Below, piece by piece: positions 1-15,035 of a stretch of DNA of 64,000 nucleotides (position 1 is its first letter; each line of letters starts with the position of its first letter). Origin of the DNA: Loxodes magnus (taxonomy: Eukaryota; Ciliophora; Karyorelictea; Loxodida; Loxodidae); contig CAMPDV010000014.1 in assembly GCA_946699065.1 (NCBI GenBank), positions 1 through 64,000 on the forward strand, written 5' to 3'. The notes under the pieces are model-generated. The model saw only the letters and a list, made by a program, of their open reading frames with translations. It was not told the DNA's origin and did not search any database. A program made the position numbers and the translations under genes.

Positions 1-3000
1 CTTAAAACTGAAATTCTATCTTCTTTTCTTACTTTACTTCTTCACTTTTCTAAATACTTAATACTTCTCAAAGCATACTCCTTAAAACTGAAATTCTATC
101 TTCTTTTCTTACTTTACTTCTTCACTTTTCTAAATACTTAATACTTCTCAAAGCATACTCCTCAAAACTGAAATTCCATCTTCTTTTCTTACTTTACTTC
201 TTCACTTTTCTAAATACTTAATACTTCTCAAAGCATACTCCTTAAAACTGAAATTCTATCTTCTTTTCTTACTTTACTTCTTCACTTTTCTAAATACTTA
301 ATACTTCTCAAAGCATACTCCTTAAAACTGAAATTCTATCTTCTTTTCTTACTTTACTTCTTCACTTTTCTAAATACTTAATACTTCTCAAAGCATACTC
401 CTTAAAACTGAAATTCTATCTTCTTTTCTTACTTTACTTCTTCACTTTTCTAAATACTTAATACTTCTCAAAGCATACTCCTTAAAACTGAAATTCTATC
501 TTCTTTTCTTACTTTACTTCTTCACTTTTCTAAATACTTAATACTTCTCAAAGCATACTCCTTAAAACTGAAATTCCATCTTCTTTTCTTACTTTACTTC
601 ATCACTTTTCTAAATACTTAATACTTCTCAAAGCATACTCCTTAAAACTGAAATTCTATCTTCTTTTCTTACTTTACTTCATCACTTTTCTAAATACTTA
701 TCACTTCTCAAAGCATACTCCTTAAAACTGAAATTCTATCTTCTTTTCTTACTTTACTTCTTCACTTTTCTAAATACTTAATACTTCTCAAAGCATACTC
801 CTTAAAACTGAAATTCTATCTTCTTTTCTTACTTTACTTCTTCACTTTTCTAAATACTTAATACTTCTCAAAGCATACTCCTTAAAACTGAAATTCTATC
901 TTCTTTTCTTACTTTACTTCTTCACTTTTCTAAATACTTAATACTTCTCAAAGCATACTCCTTAAAACTGAAATTCCATCTTCTTTTCTTACTTTACTTC
1001 TTCACTTTTCTAAATACTTAATACTTCTCAAAGCATACTCCTTAAAACTGAAATTCTATCTTCTTTTCTTACTTTACTTCATCACTTTTCTAAATACTTA
1101 ATACTTCTCAAAGCATACTCCTCAAAACTGAAATTCCATCTTCTTTTCTTACTTTACTTCTTCACTTTTCTAAATACTTAATACTTCTCAAAGCATACTC
1201 CTTAAAACTGAAATTCTATCTTCTTTTCTTACTTTACTTCTTCACTTTTCTAAATACTTAATACTTCTCAAAGCATACTCCTCAAAACTGAAATTCTATC
1301 TTCTTTTCTTACTTTACTTCTTCACTTTTCTAAATACTTAATACTTCTCAAAGCATACTCCTTAAAACTGAAATTCTATCTTCTTTTCTTACTTTACTTC
1401 TTCACTTTTCTAAATACTTAATACTTCTCAAAGCATACTCCTTAAAACTGAAATTCTATCTTCTTTTCTTACTTTACTTCTTCACTTTTCTAAATACTTA
1501 ATACTTCTCAAAGCATACTCCTTAAAACTGAAATTCTATCTTCTTTTCTTACTTTACTTCTTCACTTTTCTAAATACTTAATACTTCTCAAAGCATACTC
1601 CTTAAAACTGAAATTCTATCTTCTTTTCTTACTTTACTTCTTCACTTTTCTAAATACTTAATACTTCTCAAAGCATACTCCTTAAAACTGAAATTCCATC
1701 TTCTTTTCTTACTTTACTTCTTCACTTTTCTAAATACTTATCACTTCTCAAAGCATACTCCTTAAAACTGAAATTCTATCTTCTTTTCTTACTTTACTTC
1801 ATCACTTTTCTAAATACTTATCACTTCTCAAAGCATACTCCTTAAAACTGAAATTCTATCTTCTTTTCTTACTTTACTTCTTCACTTTTCTAAATACTTA
1901 ATACTTCTCAAAGCATACTACTTAAAACTGAAATTCTATCTTCTTTTCTTAGTTTACTTCTTCACTTTTCTAAATACTTATCACTTCTCAAAGCATACTC
2001 CTTAAAACTGAAATTCTATCTTCTTTTCTTACTTTACTTCTTCACTTTTCTAAATACTTAATACTTCTCAAAGCATACTCCTTAAAACTGAAATTCCATC
2101 TTCTTTTCTTACTTTACTTCTTCACTTTTCTAAATACTTAATACTTCTCAAAGCATACTCCTTAAAACTGAAATTCTATCTTCTTTTCTTACTTTACTTC
2201 TTCACTTTTCTAAATACTTATCACTTCTCAAAGCATACTCCTTAAAACTGAAATTCTATCTTCTTTTCTTACTTTACTTCTTCACTTTTCTAAATACTTA
2301 ATACTTCTCAAAGCATACTCCTTAAAACTGAAATTCTATCTTCTTTTCTTACTTTACTTCTTCACTTTTCTAAATACTTAATACTTCTCAAAGCATACTC
2401 CTTAAAACTGAAATTCTATCTTCTTTTCTTACTTTACTTCTTCACTTTTCTAAATACTTAATACTTCTCAAAGCATACTCCTTAAAACTGAAATTCCATC
2501 TTCTTTTCTTACTTTACTTCTTCACTTTTCTAAATACTTAATACTTCTCAAAGCATACTCCTTAAAACTGAAATTCTATCTTCTTTTCTTACTTTACTTC
2601 TTCACTTTTCTAAATACTTATCACTTCTCAAAGCATACTCCTTAAAACTGAAATTCTATCTTCTTTTCTTACTTTACTTCTTCACTTTTCTAAATACTTA
2701 ATACTTCTCAAAGCATACTACTTAAAACTGAAATTCCATCTTCTTTTCTTACTTTACTTCTTCACTTTTCTAAATACTTATCACTTCTCAAAGCATACTC
2801 CTTAAAACTGAAATTCCATCTTCTTTTCTTACTTTACTTCTTCACTTTTCTAAATACTTAATACTTCTCAAAGCATACTCCTTAAAACTGAAATTCCATC
2901 TTCTTTTCTTACTTTACTTCTTCACTTTTCTAAATACTTAATACTTCTCAAAGCATATTCCTTAAAACTGAAATTCTATCTTCTTTTCTTACTTTACTTC

Positions 3001-6000
3001 TTCACTTTTCTAAATACTTAATACTTCTCAAAGCATACTCCTTAAAACTGAAATTCTATCTTCTTTTCTTACTTTACTTCTTCACTTTTCTAAATACTTA
3101 TCACTTCTCAAAGCATACTCCTTAAAACTGAAATTCCATCTTCTTTTCTTACTTTACTTCTTCACTTTTCTAAATACTTATCACTTCTCAAAGCATACTA
3201 CTTAAAACTGAAATTCTATCTTCTTTTCTTACTTTACTTCTTCACTTTTCTAAATACTTAATACTTCTCAAAGCATACTCCTTAAAACTGAAATTCTATC
3301 TTCTTTTCTTACTTTACTTCTTCACTTTTCTAAATACTTAATACTTCTCAAAGCATACTCCTTAAAACTGAAATTCTATCTTCTTTTCTTACTTTACTTC
3401 TTCACTTTTCTAAATACTTAATACTTCTCAAAGCATACTCCTTAAAACTGAAATTCTATCTTCTTTTCTTACTTTACTTCTTCACTTTTCTAAATACTTA
3501 TCACTTCTCAAAGCATACTCCTGAAAACTGAAATTCCATCTTCTTTTCTTACTTTACTTCTTCACTTTTCTAAATACTTAATACTTCTCAAAGCATACTC
3601 CTTAAAACTGAAATTCTATCTTCTTTTCTTAGTTTACTTCTTCACTTTTCTAAATACTTATCACTTCTCAAAGCATACTCCTTAAAACTGAAATTCCATC
3701 TTCTTTTCTTACTTTACTTCTTCACTTTTCTAAATACTTAATACTTCTCAAAGCATACTCCTTAAAACTGAAATTCTATCTTCTTTTCTTACTTTACTTC
3801 TTCACTTTTCTAAATACTTAATACTTCTCAAAGCATACTCCTTAAAACTGAAATTCTATCTTCTTTTCTTACTTTACTTCTTCACTTTTCTAAATACTTA
3901 ATACTTCTCAAAGCATACTCCTTAAAACTGAAATTCTATCTTCTTTTCTTACTTTACTTCTTCACTTTTCTAAATACTTATCACTTCTCAAAGCATACTC
4001 CTTAAAACTGAAATTCTTTCTTCTTTTCTTACTTTACTTCTTCACTTTTCTAAATACTTATCACTTCTCAAAGCATACTCCTTAAAACTGAAATTCTATC
4101 TTCTTTTCTTACTTTACTTCTTCACTTTTCTAAATACTTAATACTTCTCAAAGCATACTCCTTAAAACTGAAATTCTATCTTCTTTTCTTACTTTACTTC
4201 TTCACTTTTCTAAATACTTAATACTTCTCAAAGCATACTCAATAAAACTGAAATTCTTTCTTCTTTTCTTACTTTACTTCTTCACTTTTCTAAATACTTA
4301 TCACTTCTCAAAGCATACTCCTTAAAACTGAAATTCTTTCTTCTTTTCTTACTTTACTTCTTCACTTTTCTAAATACTTATCACTTCTCAAAGCATACTC
4401 CTTAAAACTGAAATTCTATCTTCTTTTCTTACTTTACTTCTTCACTTTTCTAAATACTTAATACTTCTCAAAGCATACTCCTTAAAACTGAAATTCTATC
4501 TTCTTTTCTTACTTTACTTCTTCACTTTTCTAAATACTTAATACTTCTCAAAGCATACTCAATAAAACTGAAATTCTTTCTTCTTTTCTTACTTTACTTC
4601 TTCACTTTTCTAAATACTTAATACTTCTCAAAGCATACTCCTTAAAACTGAAATTCTATCTTCTTTTCTTACTTTACTTCTTCACTTTTCTAAATACTTA
4701 ATACTTCTCAAAGCATACTCAATAAAACTGAAATTCTTTCTTCTTTTCTTACTTTACTTCTTCACTTTTCTAAATACTTATTACTTCTCAAAGCATACTC
4801 CTTAAAACTGAAATTCTTTCTTCTTTTCTTACTTTACTTCTTCACTTTTCTAAATACTTATCACTTCTCAAAGCATACTCCTTAAAACTGAAATTCTTTC
4901 TTCTTTTCTTACTTTACTTCTTCACTTTTCTAAATACTTAATACTTCTCAAAGCATACTCCTTAAAACTGAAATTCTATCTTCTTTTCTTACTTTACTTC
5001 TTCACTTTTCTAAATACTTAATACTTCTCAAAGCATACTTCTCAAAACTGAAATTCCATCTTCTTTTCTTACTTTACTTCTTCACTTTTCTAAATACTTA
5101 TCACTTCTCAAAGCATACTCCTTAAAACTGAAATTCTTTCTTCTTTTCTTACTTTACTTCTTCACTTTTCTAAATACTTAATACTTCTCAAAGCATACTC
5201 CTTAAAACTGAAATTCTATCTTCTTTTCTTACTTTACTTCTTCACTTTTCTAAATACTTATTACTTCTCAAATCATACTCCTTAAAACTGAAATTCTATC
5301 TTCTTTTCTTACTTTACTTCTTCACTTTTCTAAATACTTAATACTTCTCAAAGCATACTTCTCAAAACTGAAATTCCATCTTCTTTTCTTACTTTACTTC
5401 TTCACTTTTCTAAATACTTATCACTTCTCAAAGCATACTCCTTAAAACTGAAATTCTATCTTCTTTTCTTACTTTACTTCTTCACTTTTCTAAATACTTA
5501 ATACTTCTCAAAGCATACTTCTCAAAACTGAAATTCCATCTTCTTTTCTTACTTTACTTCTTCACTTTTCTAAATACTTATCACTTCTCAAAGCATACTC
5601 CTTAAAACTGAAATTCCATCTTCTTTTCTTACTTTACTTCTTCACTTTTCTAAATACTTAATACTTCTCAAAGCATACTACTTAAAACTGAAATTCTTTC
5701 TTCTTTTCTTACTTTACTTCTTCACTTTTCTAAATACTTAATACTTCTCAAAGCATACTCCTTAAAACTGAAATTCTATCTTCTTTTCTTACTTTACTTC
5801 TTCACTTTTCTAAATACTTAATACTTCTCAAAGCATACTCCTTAAAACTGAAATTCTTTCTTCTTTTCTTACTTTACTTCTTCACTTTTCTAAATACTTA
5901 TTACTTCTCAAAGCATACTCCTTAAAACTGAAATTCTTTCTTCTTTTCTTACTTTACTTCTTCACTTTTCTAAATACTTATCACTTCTCAAAGCATACTC

Positions 6001-9000
6001 CTTAAAACTGAAATTCTTTCTTCTTTTCTTACTTTACTTCTTCACTTTTCTAAATACTTAATACTTCTCAAATCATACTCCTTAAAACTGAAATTCTATC
6101 TTCTTTTCTTACTTTACTTCTTCACTTTTCTAAATACTTAATACTTCTCAAAGCATACTTCTCAAAACTGAAATTCCATCTTCTTTTCTTACTTTACTTC
6201 TTCACTTTTCTAAATACTTATCACTTCTCAAAGCATACTCCTTAAAACTGAAATTCTATCTTCTTTTCTTACTTTACTTCTTCACTTTTCTAAATACTTA
6301 ATACTTCTCAAAGCATACTTCTCAAAACTGAAATTCCATCTTCTTTTCTTACTTTACTTCTTCACTTTTCTAAATACTTATCACTTCTCAAAGCATACTC
6401 CTTAAAACTGAAATTCTTTCTTCTTTTCTTACTTTACTTCTTCACTTTTCTAAATACTTAATACTTCTCAAAGCATACTCCTTAAAACTGAAATTCCATC
6501 TTCTTTTCTTACTTTACTTCTTCACTTTTCTAAATACTTATTACTTCTCAAAGCATACTCTTTAAAACTGAAATTCTAACTTCTTTTCTTACTTTACTTC
6601 TTCACTTTTCTAAATACTTAATACTTCTCAAAGCATACTCCTTAAAACTGAAATTCTATCTTCTTTTCTTACTTTACTTCTTCACTTTTCTAAATACTTA
6701 TCACTTCTCAAAGCATACTCCTTAAAACTGAAATTCTTTCTTCTTTTCTTACTTTACTTCTTCACTTTTCTAAATACTTAATACTTCTCAAAGCATACTC
6801 CTTAAAACTGAAATTCTATCTTCTTTTCTTACTTTACTTCTTCACTTTTCTAAATACTTATCACTTCTCAAAGCATACTCCTTAAAACTGAAATTCTTTC
6901 TTCTTTTCTTACTTTACTTCTTCACTTTTCTAAATACTTATTACTTCTCAAAGCATACTCCTTAAAACTGAAATTCTTTCTTCTTTTCTTACTTTACTTC
7001 TTCACTTTTCTAAATACTTATCACTTCTCAAAGCATACTCCTTAAAACTGAAATTCCATCTTCTTTTCTTACTTTACTTCTTCACTTTTCTAAATACTTA
7101 ATACTTCTCAAAGCATACTCCTTAAAACTGAAATTCTATCTTCTTTTCTTACTTTACTTCTTCACTTTTCTAAATACTTAATACTTCTCAAAGCATACTT
7201 CTCAAAACTGAAATTCCATCTTCTTTTCTTACTTTACTTCTTCACTTTTCTAAATACTTATTACTTCTCAAAGCATACTCCTTAAAACTGAAATTCTTTC
7301 TTCTTTTCTTACTTTACTTCTTCACTTTTCTAAATACTTATACTTCTCAAAGCATACTCCTTAAAACTGAAATTCTATCTTCTTTTCTTACTTTACTTCT
7401 TCACTTTTCTAAATACTTAATACTTCTCAAAGCATACTCCTTAAAACTGAAATTCTTTCTTCTTTTCTTACTTTACTTTTCTAAATACTTAATACTTCTC
7501 AAAGCATACTCAATAAAACTGAAATTCCATCTTCTTTTCTTACTTTACTTCTTCACTTTTCTAAATACTTAATACTTCTCAAAGCATACTCCTTAAAACT
7601 GAAATTCTATCTTCTTTTCTTACTTTACTTCTTCACTTTTCTAAATACTTAATACTTCTCAAAGCATACTCCTTAAAACTGAAATTCTTTCTTCTTTTCT
7701 TACTTTACTTCTTCACTTTTCTAAATACTTAATACTTCTCAAAGCATACTCCTTAAAACTGAAATTCTTTCTTCTTTTCTTACTTTACTTCTTCACTTTT
7801 CTAAATACACTTCTCAAAGCATACTCCTTAAAACTGAAATTCTTTCTTCTTTTCTTAACTTCTTCACTAAATACTTATCACTTCTCAAAGCATACTCCTT
7901 AAAACTGAAATTCTTTCTTCTTTTCTTACTTTACTTCTTCACTTTTCTTACTTAATACTTCTCAAATCATACTAAAACTTTCTATCTTCTTTTCTTACTT
8001 TACTTCTTCACTAAATACTTATCACTTCTCAAAGCATACTCCTTAAAACTGAAATTCTTTCTTCTTTTCTTACTTTACTTCTTCACTTTTCTAAATACTT
8101 ATCACTTCTCAAAGCATACTCCTTAAAACTGAAATTCTATCTTCTTTTCTTACTTTACTTCTTCACTTTTCTAAATACTTATTACTTCTCAAATCATACT
8201 CCTTAAAACTGAAATTCTATCTTCTTTTCTTACTTTACTTCTTCACTTTTCTAAATACTTAATACTCAAAGCATACTCCTTAAAACTGAAATTCTTTCTT
8301 CTTTTCTTACTTTACTTCTTCACTTTTCTAAATACTTATCACTTCTCAAAGCATACTCCTTAAAACTGAAATTCTATCTTCTTTTCTTACTTTACTTCTT
8401 CACTTTTCTAAATACTTAATACTTCTCAAAGCATACTCCTTAAAACTGAAATTCTTTCTTCTTTTCTTACTTTACTTCTTCACTTTTCTAAATACTTAAT
8501 ACTTCTCAAAGCATACTCCTTAAAACTGAAATTCTTTCTTCTTTTCTTACTTTACTTCTTCACTTTTCTAAATACTTATTGCTTCTCAAAGCATACTCCT
8601 CAAAACTGAAATTCTATCTTCTTTTCTTACTTTACTTCTTCACTTTTCTAAATACTTAATACTTCTCAAAGCATACTCTTAAAACTGAAATTCTATCTTC
8701 TTTTCTTACTTTACTTCTTCACTTTTCTAAATACTTATTACTTCTTACTCCTTAAAACTGAAATTCTATCTTCTTTTCTTACTTTACTTCTTCACTTTTC
8801 TAAATACTTATCACTTCTCAAAGCATACTCCCTGAAATTCTTTCTTCTTTTCTTACTTTACTTCTTCACTTTTCTAAATACTTAATACTTCTCAAAGCAT
8901 ACTCCTTAAAACTGAAATTCCATCTTCTTTTCTTACTTTACTTCTTCACTTTTCTAAATACTTAATACTTCTCAAAGCATACTCCTTAAAACTCCTTAAA

Positions 9001-12000
9001 ACTGAAATTCTTTCTTCTTTTCTTACTTTACTTCTTCACTTTTCTAAATACTTAATACTTCTCAAAGCTTAATATACTCCTTAAAACTGAAATTCTTTCT
9101 TCTTTTCTTACTTTACTTCTTCACTTTTCTAAATACTTATCACTTCTCAAAGCATACTCCTTAAAACTGAAATTCTTTCTTCTTTTCTTACTTTACTTCT
9201 TCACTTTTCTAAATACTTATCACTTCTCAAAGCATACTCCTTAAAACTGAAATTCTATCTTCTTTTCTTACTTTACTTCTTCACTTTTCTAAATACTTAA
9301 TACTTCTCAAAGCATACTCAATAAAACTGAAATTCCATCTTCTTTTCTTACTTTACTTCTTCACTTTTCTAAATACTTAATACTTCTCAAAGCATACTCC
9401 TTAAAACTGAAATTCTATCTTCTTTTCTTACTTTACTTCTTCACTTTTCTAAATACTTATTACTTCTCAAAGCATACTCCTTAAAACTGAAATTCTTTCT
9501 TCTTTTCTTACTTTACTTCTTCACTTTTCTAAATACTTATCACTTCTCAAAGCATACTCCTTAAAACTGAAATTCCATCTTCTTTTCTTACTTTACTTCT
9601 TCACTTTTCTAAATACTTAATACTTCTCAAAGCATACTCCTTAAAACTGAAATTCTATCTTCTTTTCTTACTTTACTTCTTCACTTTTCTAAATACTTAT
9701 TACTTCTCAAAGCATACTCCTTAAAACTGAAATTCTTTCTTCTTTTCTTACTTTACTTCTTCACTTTTCTAAATACTTATCACTTCTCAAAGCATACTCC
9801 TTAAAACTGAAATTCTTTCTTCTTTTCTTACTTTACTTCTTCACTTTTCTAAATACTTATCACTTCTCAAAGCATACTCCTTAAAACTGAAATTCTATCT
9901 TCTTTTCTTACTTTACTTCTTCACTTTTCTAAATACTTAATACTTCTCAAAGCATACTCAATAAAACTGAAATTCCATCTTCTTTTCTTACTTTACTTCT
10001 TCACTTTTCTAAATACTTAATACTTCTCAAAGCATACTCCTTAAAACTGAAATTCTTTCTTCTTTTCTTACTTTACTTCTTCACTTTTCTAAATACTTAT
10101 CACTTCTCAAAGCATACTCCTTAAAACTGAAATTCTTTCTTCTTTTCTTACTTTACTTCTTCACTTTTCTAAATACTTATCACTTCTCAAAGCATACTCC
10201 TTAAAACTGAAATTCTTTCTTCTTTTCTTACTTTACTTCTTCACTTTTCTAAATACTTAATACTTCTCAAAGCATACTCCTTAAAACTGAAATTCTATCT
10301 TCTTTTCTTACTTTACTTCTTCACTTTTCTAAATACTTATTGCTTCTCAAAGCATACTCCTCAAAACTGAAATTCTATCTTCTTTTCTTACTTTACTTCT
10401 TCACTTTTCTAAATACTTAATACTTCTCAAAGCATACTCCTTAAAACTGAAATTCTATCTTCTTTTCTTACTTTACTTCTTCACTTTTCTAAATACTTAT
10501 TACTTCTCAAAGCATACTCAATAAAACTGAAATTCCATCTTCTTTTCTTACTTTACTTCTTCACTTTTCTAAATACTTATTACTTCTCAAAGCATACTCC
10601 TTAAAACTGAAATTCTTTCTTCTTTTCTTACTTTACTTCTTCACTTTTCTAAATACTTAATACTTCTCAAAGCATACTCCTTAAAACTGAAATTCCATCT
10701 TCTTTTCTTACTTTACTTCTTCACTTTTCTAAATACTTAATACTTCTCAAAGCATACTCCTTAAAACTGAAATTCCATCTTCTTTTCTTACTTTACTTCT
10801 TCACTTTTCTAAATACTTATCACTTCTCAAAGCATACTCCTTAAAACTGAAATTCTTTCTTCTTTTCTTACTTTACTTCTTCACTTTTCTAAATACTTAA
10901 TACTTCTCAAAGCATACTCCTTAAAACTGAAATTCTATCTTCTTTTCTTACTTTACTTCTTCACTTTTCTAAATACTTAATACTTCTCAAAGCATACTCA
11001 ATAAAACTGAAATTCTATCTTCTTTTCTTACTTTACTTCTTCACTTTTCTAAATACTTAATACTTCTCAAAGCATACTCCTCAAAACTGAAATTCCATCT
11101 TCTTTTCTTACTTTACTTCTTCACTTTTCTAAATACTTATCACTTCTCAAAGCATACTCCTTAAAACTGAAATTCTATCTTCTTTTCTTACTTTACTTCT
11201 TCACTTTTCTAAATACTTAATACTTCTCAAAGCATACTCAATAAAACTGAAATTCCATCTTCTTTTCTTACTTTACTTCTTCACTTTTCTAAATACTTAA
11301 TACTTCTCAAAGCATACTCCTTAAAACTGAAATTCTATCTTCTTTTCTTACTTTACTTCTTCACTTTTCTAAATACTTATTACTTCTCAAAGCATACTCC
11401 TTAAAACTGAAATTCTTTCTTCTTTTCTTACTTTACTTCTTCACTTTTCTAAATACTTAATACTTCTCAAAGCATACTCCTTAAAACTGAAATTCTTTCT
11501 TCTTTTCTTACTTTACTTATTCACTTTTCTAAATACTTATTGCTTCTCAAAGCATACTCCTCAAAACTGAAATTCTATCTTCTTTTCTTACTTTACTTCT
11601 TCACTTTTCTAAATACTTAATACTTCTCAAAGCATACTCAATAAAACTGAAATTCTTTCTTCTTTTCTTACTTTACTTCTTCACTTTTCTAAATACTTAA
11701 TACTTCTCAAAGCATACTCCTTAAAACTGAAATTCTTTCTTCTTTTCTTACTTTACTTATTCACTTTTCTAAATACTTATTGCTTCTCAAAGCATACTCC
11801 TCAAAACTGAAATTCTATCTTCTTTTCTTACTTTACTTCTTCACTTTTCTAAATACTTAATACTTCTCAAAGCATACTCCTTAAAACTGAAATTCTATCT
11901 TCTTTTCTTACTTTACTTCTTCACTTTTCTAAATACTTATTACTTCTCAAAGCATACTCCTCAAAACTGAAATTCTATCTTCTTTTCTTACTTTACTTCT

Positions 12001-14820
12001 TCACTTTTCTAAATACTTATTGCTTCTCAAAGCATACTCCTCAAAACTGAAATTCTATCTTCTTTTCTTACTTTACTTCTTCACTTTTCTAAATACTTAA
12101 TACTTCTCAAAGCATACTCCTTAAAACTGAAATTCTATCTTCTTTTCTTACTTTACTTCTTCACTTTTCTAAATACTTATTACTTCTCAAAGCATACTCA
12201 ATAAAACTGAAATTCCATCTTCTTTTCTTACTTTACTTCTTCACTTTTCTAAATACTTATTACTTCTCAAAGCATACTCCTTAAAACTGAAATTCTATCT
12301 TCTTTTCTTACTTTACTTCTTCACTTTTCTAAATACTTAATACTTCTCAAAGCATACTCCTTAAAACTGAAATTCTATCTTCTTTTCTTACTTTACTTCT
12401 TCACTTTTCTAAATACTTAATACTTCTCAAAGCATACTCCTTAAAACTGAAATTCTATCTTCTTTTCTTACTTTACTTCTTCACTTTTCTAAATACTTAT
12501 CACTTCTCAAAGCATACTCCTTAAAACTGAAATTCTTTCTTCTTTTCTTACTTTACTTCTTCACTTTTCTAAATACTTATCACTTCTCAAAGCATACTCC
12601 TTAAAACTGAAATTCTATCTTCTTTTCTTACTTTACTTCTTCACTTTTCTAAATACTTAATACTTCTCAAAGCATACTCAATAAAACTGAAATTCTTTCT
12701 TCTTTTCTTACTTTACTTCTTCACTTTTCTAAATACTTAATACTTCTCAAAGCATACTCCTTAAAACTGAAATTCTTTCTTCTTTTCTTACTTTACTTCT
12801 TCACTTTTCTAAATACTTATCACTTCTCAAAGCATACTCCTTAAAACTGAAATTCCATCTTCTTTTCTTACTTTACTTCTTCACTTTTCTAAATACTTAA
12901 TACTTCTCAAAGCATACTCCTTAAAACTGAAATTCTATCTTCTTTTCTTACTTTACTTCTTCACTTTTCTAAATACTTAATACTTCTCAAAGCATACTCA
13001 ATAAAACTGAAATTCTTTCTTCTTTTCTTACTTTACTTCTTCACTTTTCTAAATACTTATCACTTCTCAAAGCATACTCCTTAAAACTGAAATTCCATCT
13101 TCTTTTCTTACTTTACTTCTTCACTTTTCTAAATACTTAATACTTCTCAAAGCATACTCCTCAAAACTGAAATTCTTTCTTCTTTTCTTACTTTACTTCT
13201 TCACTTTTCTAAATACTTAATACTTCTCAAAGCATACTCCTTAAAACTGAAATTCTATCTTCTTTTCTTACTTTACTTCTTCACTTTTCTAAATACTTAA
13301 TACTTCTCAAAGCATACTCCTCAAAACTGAAATTCCATCTTCTTTTCTTACTTTACTTCTTCACTTTTCTAAATACTTAATACTTCTCAAAGCATACTCC
13401 TTAAAACTGAAATTCTTTCTTCTTTTCTTACTTTACTTCTTCACTTTTCTAAATACTTATCACTTCTCAAAGCATACTCCTTAAAACTGAAATTCTATCT
13501 TCTTTTCTTACTTTACTTCTTCACTTTTCTAAATACTTATCACTTCTCAAAGCATACTCCTTAAAACTGAAATTCCATCTTCTTTTCTTACTTTACTTCT
13601 TCACTTTTCTAAATACTTAATACTTCTCAAAGCATACTCCTTAAAACTGAAATTCCATCTTCTTTTCTTACTTTACTTCTTCACTTTTCTAAATACTTAA
13701 TACTTCTCAAAGCATACTCCTTAAAACTGAAATTCTATCTTCTTTTCTTACTTTACTTCTTCACTTTTCTAAATACTTAATACTTCTCAAAGCATACTCC
13801 TTAAAACTGAAATTCCATCTTCTTTTCTTACTTTACTTCTTCACTTTTCTAAATACTTATCACTTCTCAAAGCATACTCCTTAAAACTGAAATTCTTTCT
13901 TCTTTTCTTACTTTACTTCTTCACTTTTCTAAATACTTATCACTTCTCAAAGCATACTCCTTAAAACTGAAATTCTATCTTCTTTTCTTACTTTACTTCT
14001 TCACTTTTCTAAATACTTAATACTTCTCAAAGCATACTCCTTAAAACTGAAATTCCATCTTCTTTTCTTACTTTACTTCTTCACTTTTCTAAATACTTAA
14101 TACTTCTCAAAGCATACTCCTTAAAACTGAAATTCTATCTTCTTTTCTTACTTTACTTCATCACTTTTCTAAATACTTATCACTTCTCAAAGCATACTCC
14201 TTAAAACTGAAATTCTATCTTCTTTTCTTACTTTACTTCTTCACTTTTCTAAATACTTAATACTTCTCAAAGCATACTCAATAAAACTGAAATTCTTTCT
14301 TCTTTTCTTACTTTACTTCTTCACTTTTCTAAATACTTAATACTTCTCAAAGCATACTCCTTAAAACTGAAATTCTTTCTTCTTTTCTTACTTTACTTAT
14401 TCACTTTTCTAAATACTTATTGCTTCTCAAAGCATACTCCTTAAAACTGAAATTCTATCTTCTTTTCTTACTTTACTTCTTCACTTTTCTAAATACTTAA
14501 TACTTCTCAAAGCATACTCCTTAAAACTGAAATTCCATCTTCTTTTCTTACTTTACTTCTTCACTTTTCAAAATACTTATAACTCCTCTTATCTCAAAGC
14601 ATACTCAATAAAAGCTGAAATTCTATCTTCTTTTCTTACTTTACTTCCTCACTTTTCAAAATACTTATAACTTCTTTTATCTCAACGCACACTCAATAAA
14701 ACTGAAATTCTATCTTCTTTTCTTACTTTACTTCTTCACTTTTCAAAATACCTATAACTCCTCTTATCTCAAAGCATACTCAATAAAACTGAAATTCTAT
14801 CTTCTTTTACTTCTTCACTT
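1..14820. repeat. 80-bp satellite array, about 185 copies
   Basis: A continuous tandem array with a period of exactly 80 bp; in the register used, a unit begins CTTAAAACTGAAATT and ends AAAGCATACTC. Units differ at a few fixed places: CTATC, CCATC or CTTTC after AAATT; ATACT, TCACT, TTACT or TTGCT before TCTCAAAG; and CTT, CTC or AAT at the unit start. The register is perfect up to about 7,340, then small deletions shift it, with several shortened or scrambled units at about 7,340-9,100, after which regular units return. The last units (14,560-14,820) are clearly diverged and fade into unique DNA. The plus strand has only two or three G per unit. The array runs off the left edge. A centromeric, subtelomeric or other heterochromatic role is possible but nothing here decides it. 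Confidence 0.98.
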
Positions 14821-15035
14821 ATGTAATATCTCAGATCATCTTATTTTTTCAACACTTCAGTTTTTTTTCTTTATTTTTCTAATTTCACTAATAATATAAT
14901 CTTATTATTATACTTATTTTTTATATAACTTGCATATTTTTAATAAAGAGTTACTTTTAATTCTTCGTTTCTTTTATTCATTTTGCAAAAAATTATATAT
15001 TTTACTTTGACTATAATTTATTTTTATGCTTAATT
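14821..15035. other. AT-rich spacer at the satellite edge
   Basis: Very AT-rich sequence between the last decayed satellite units and the first SINE-like element. It contains T runs and no motif, repeat or coding composition that I recognise. Confidence 0.5.

Noticed and set aside
1..14820. CRISPR-like array or telomeric repeat
   Set aside because: The repeat is a head-to-tail 80-bp satellite with no spacers, and the unit is far too long for a telomere repeat.
1..14820. Satellite as a giant repetitive protein gene on the minus strand
   Set aside because: Frames are mostly open only because TAA/TAG are sense; each unit contains two TGAs, and the period of 80 gives no conserved peptide phase.
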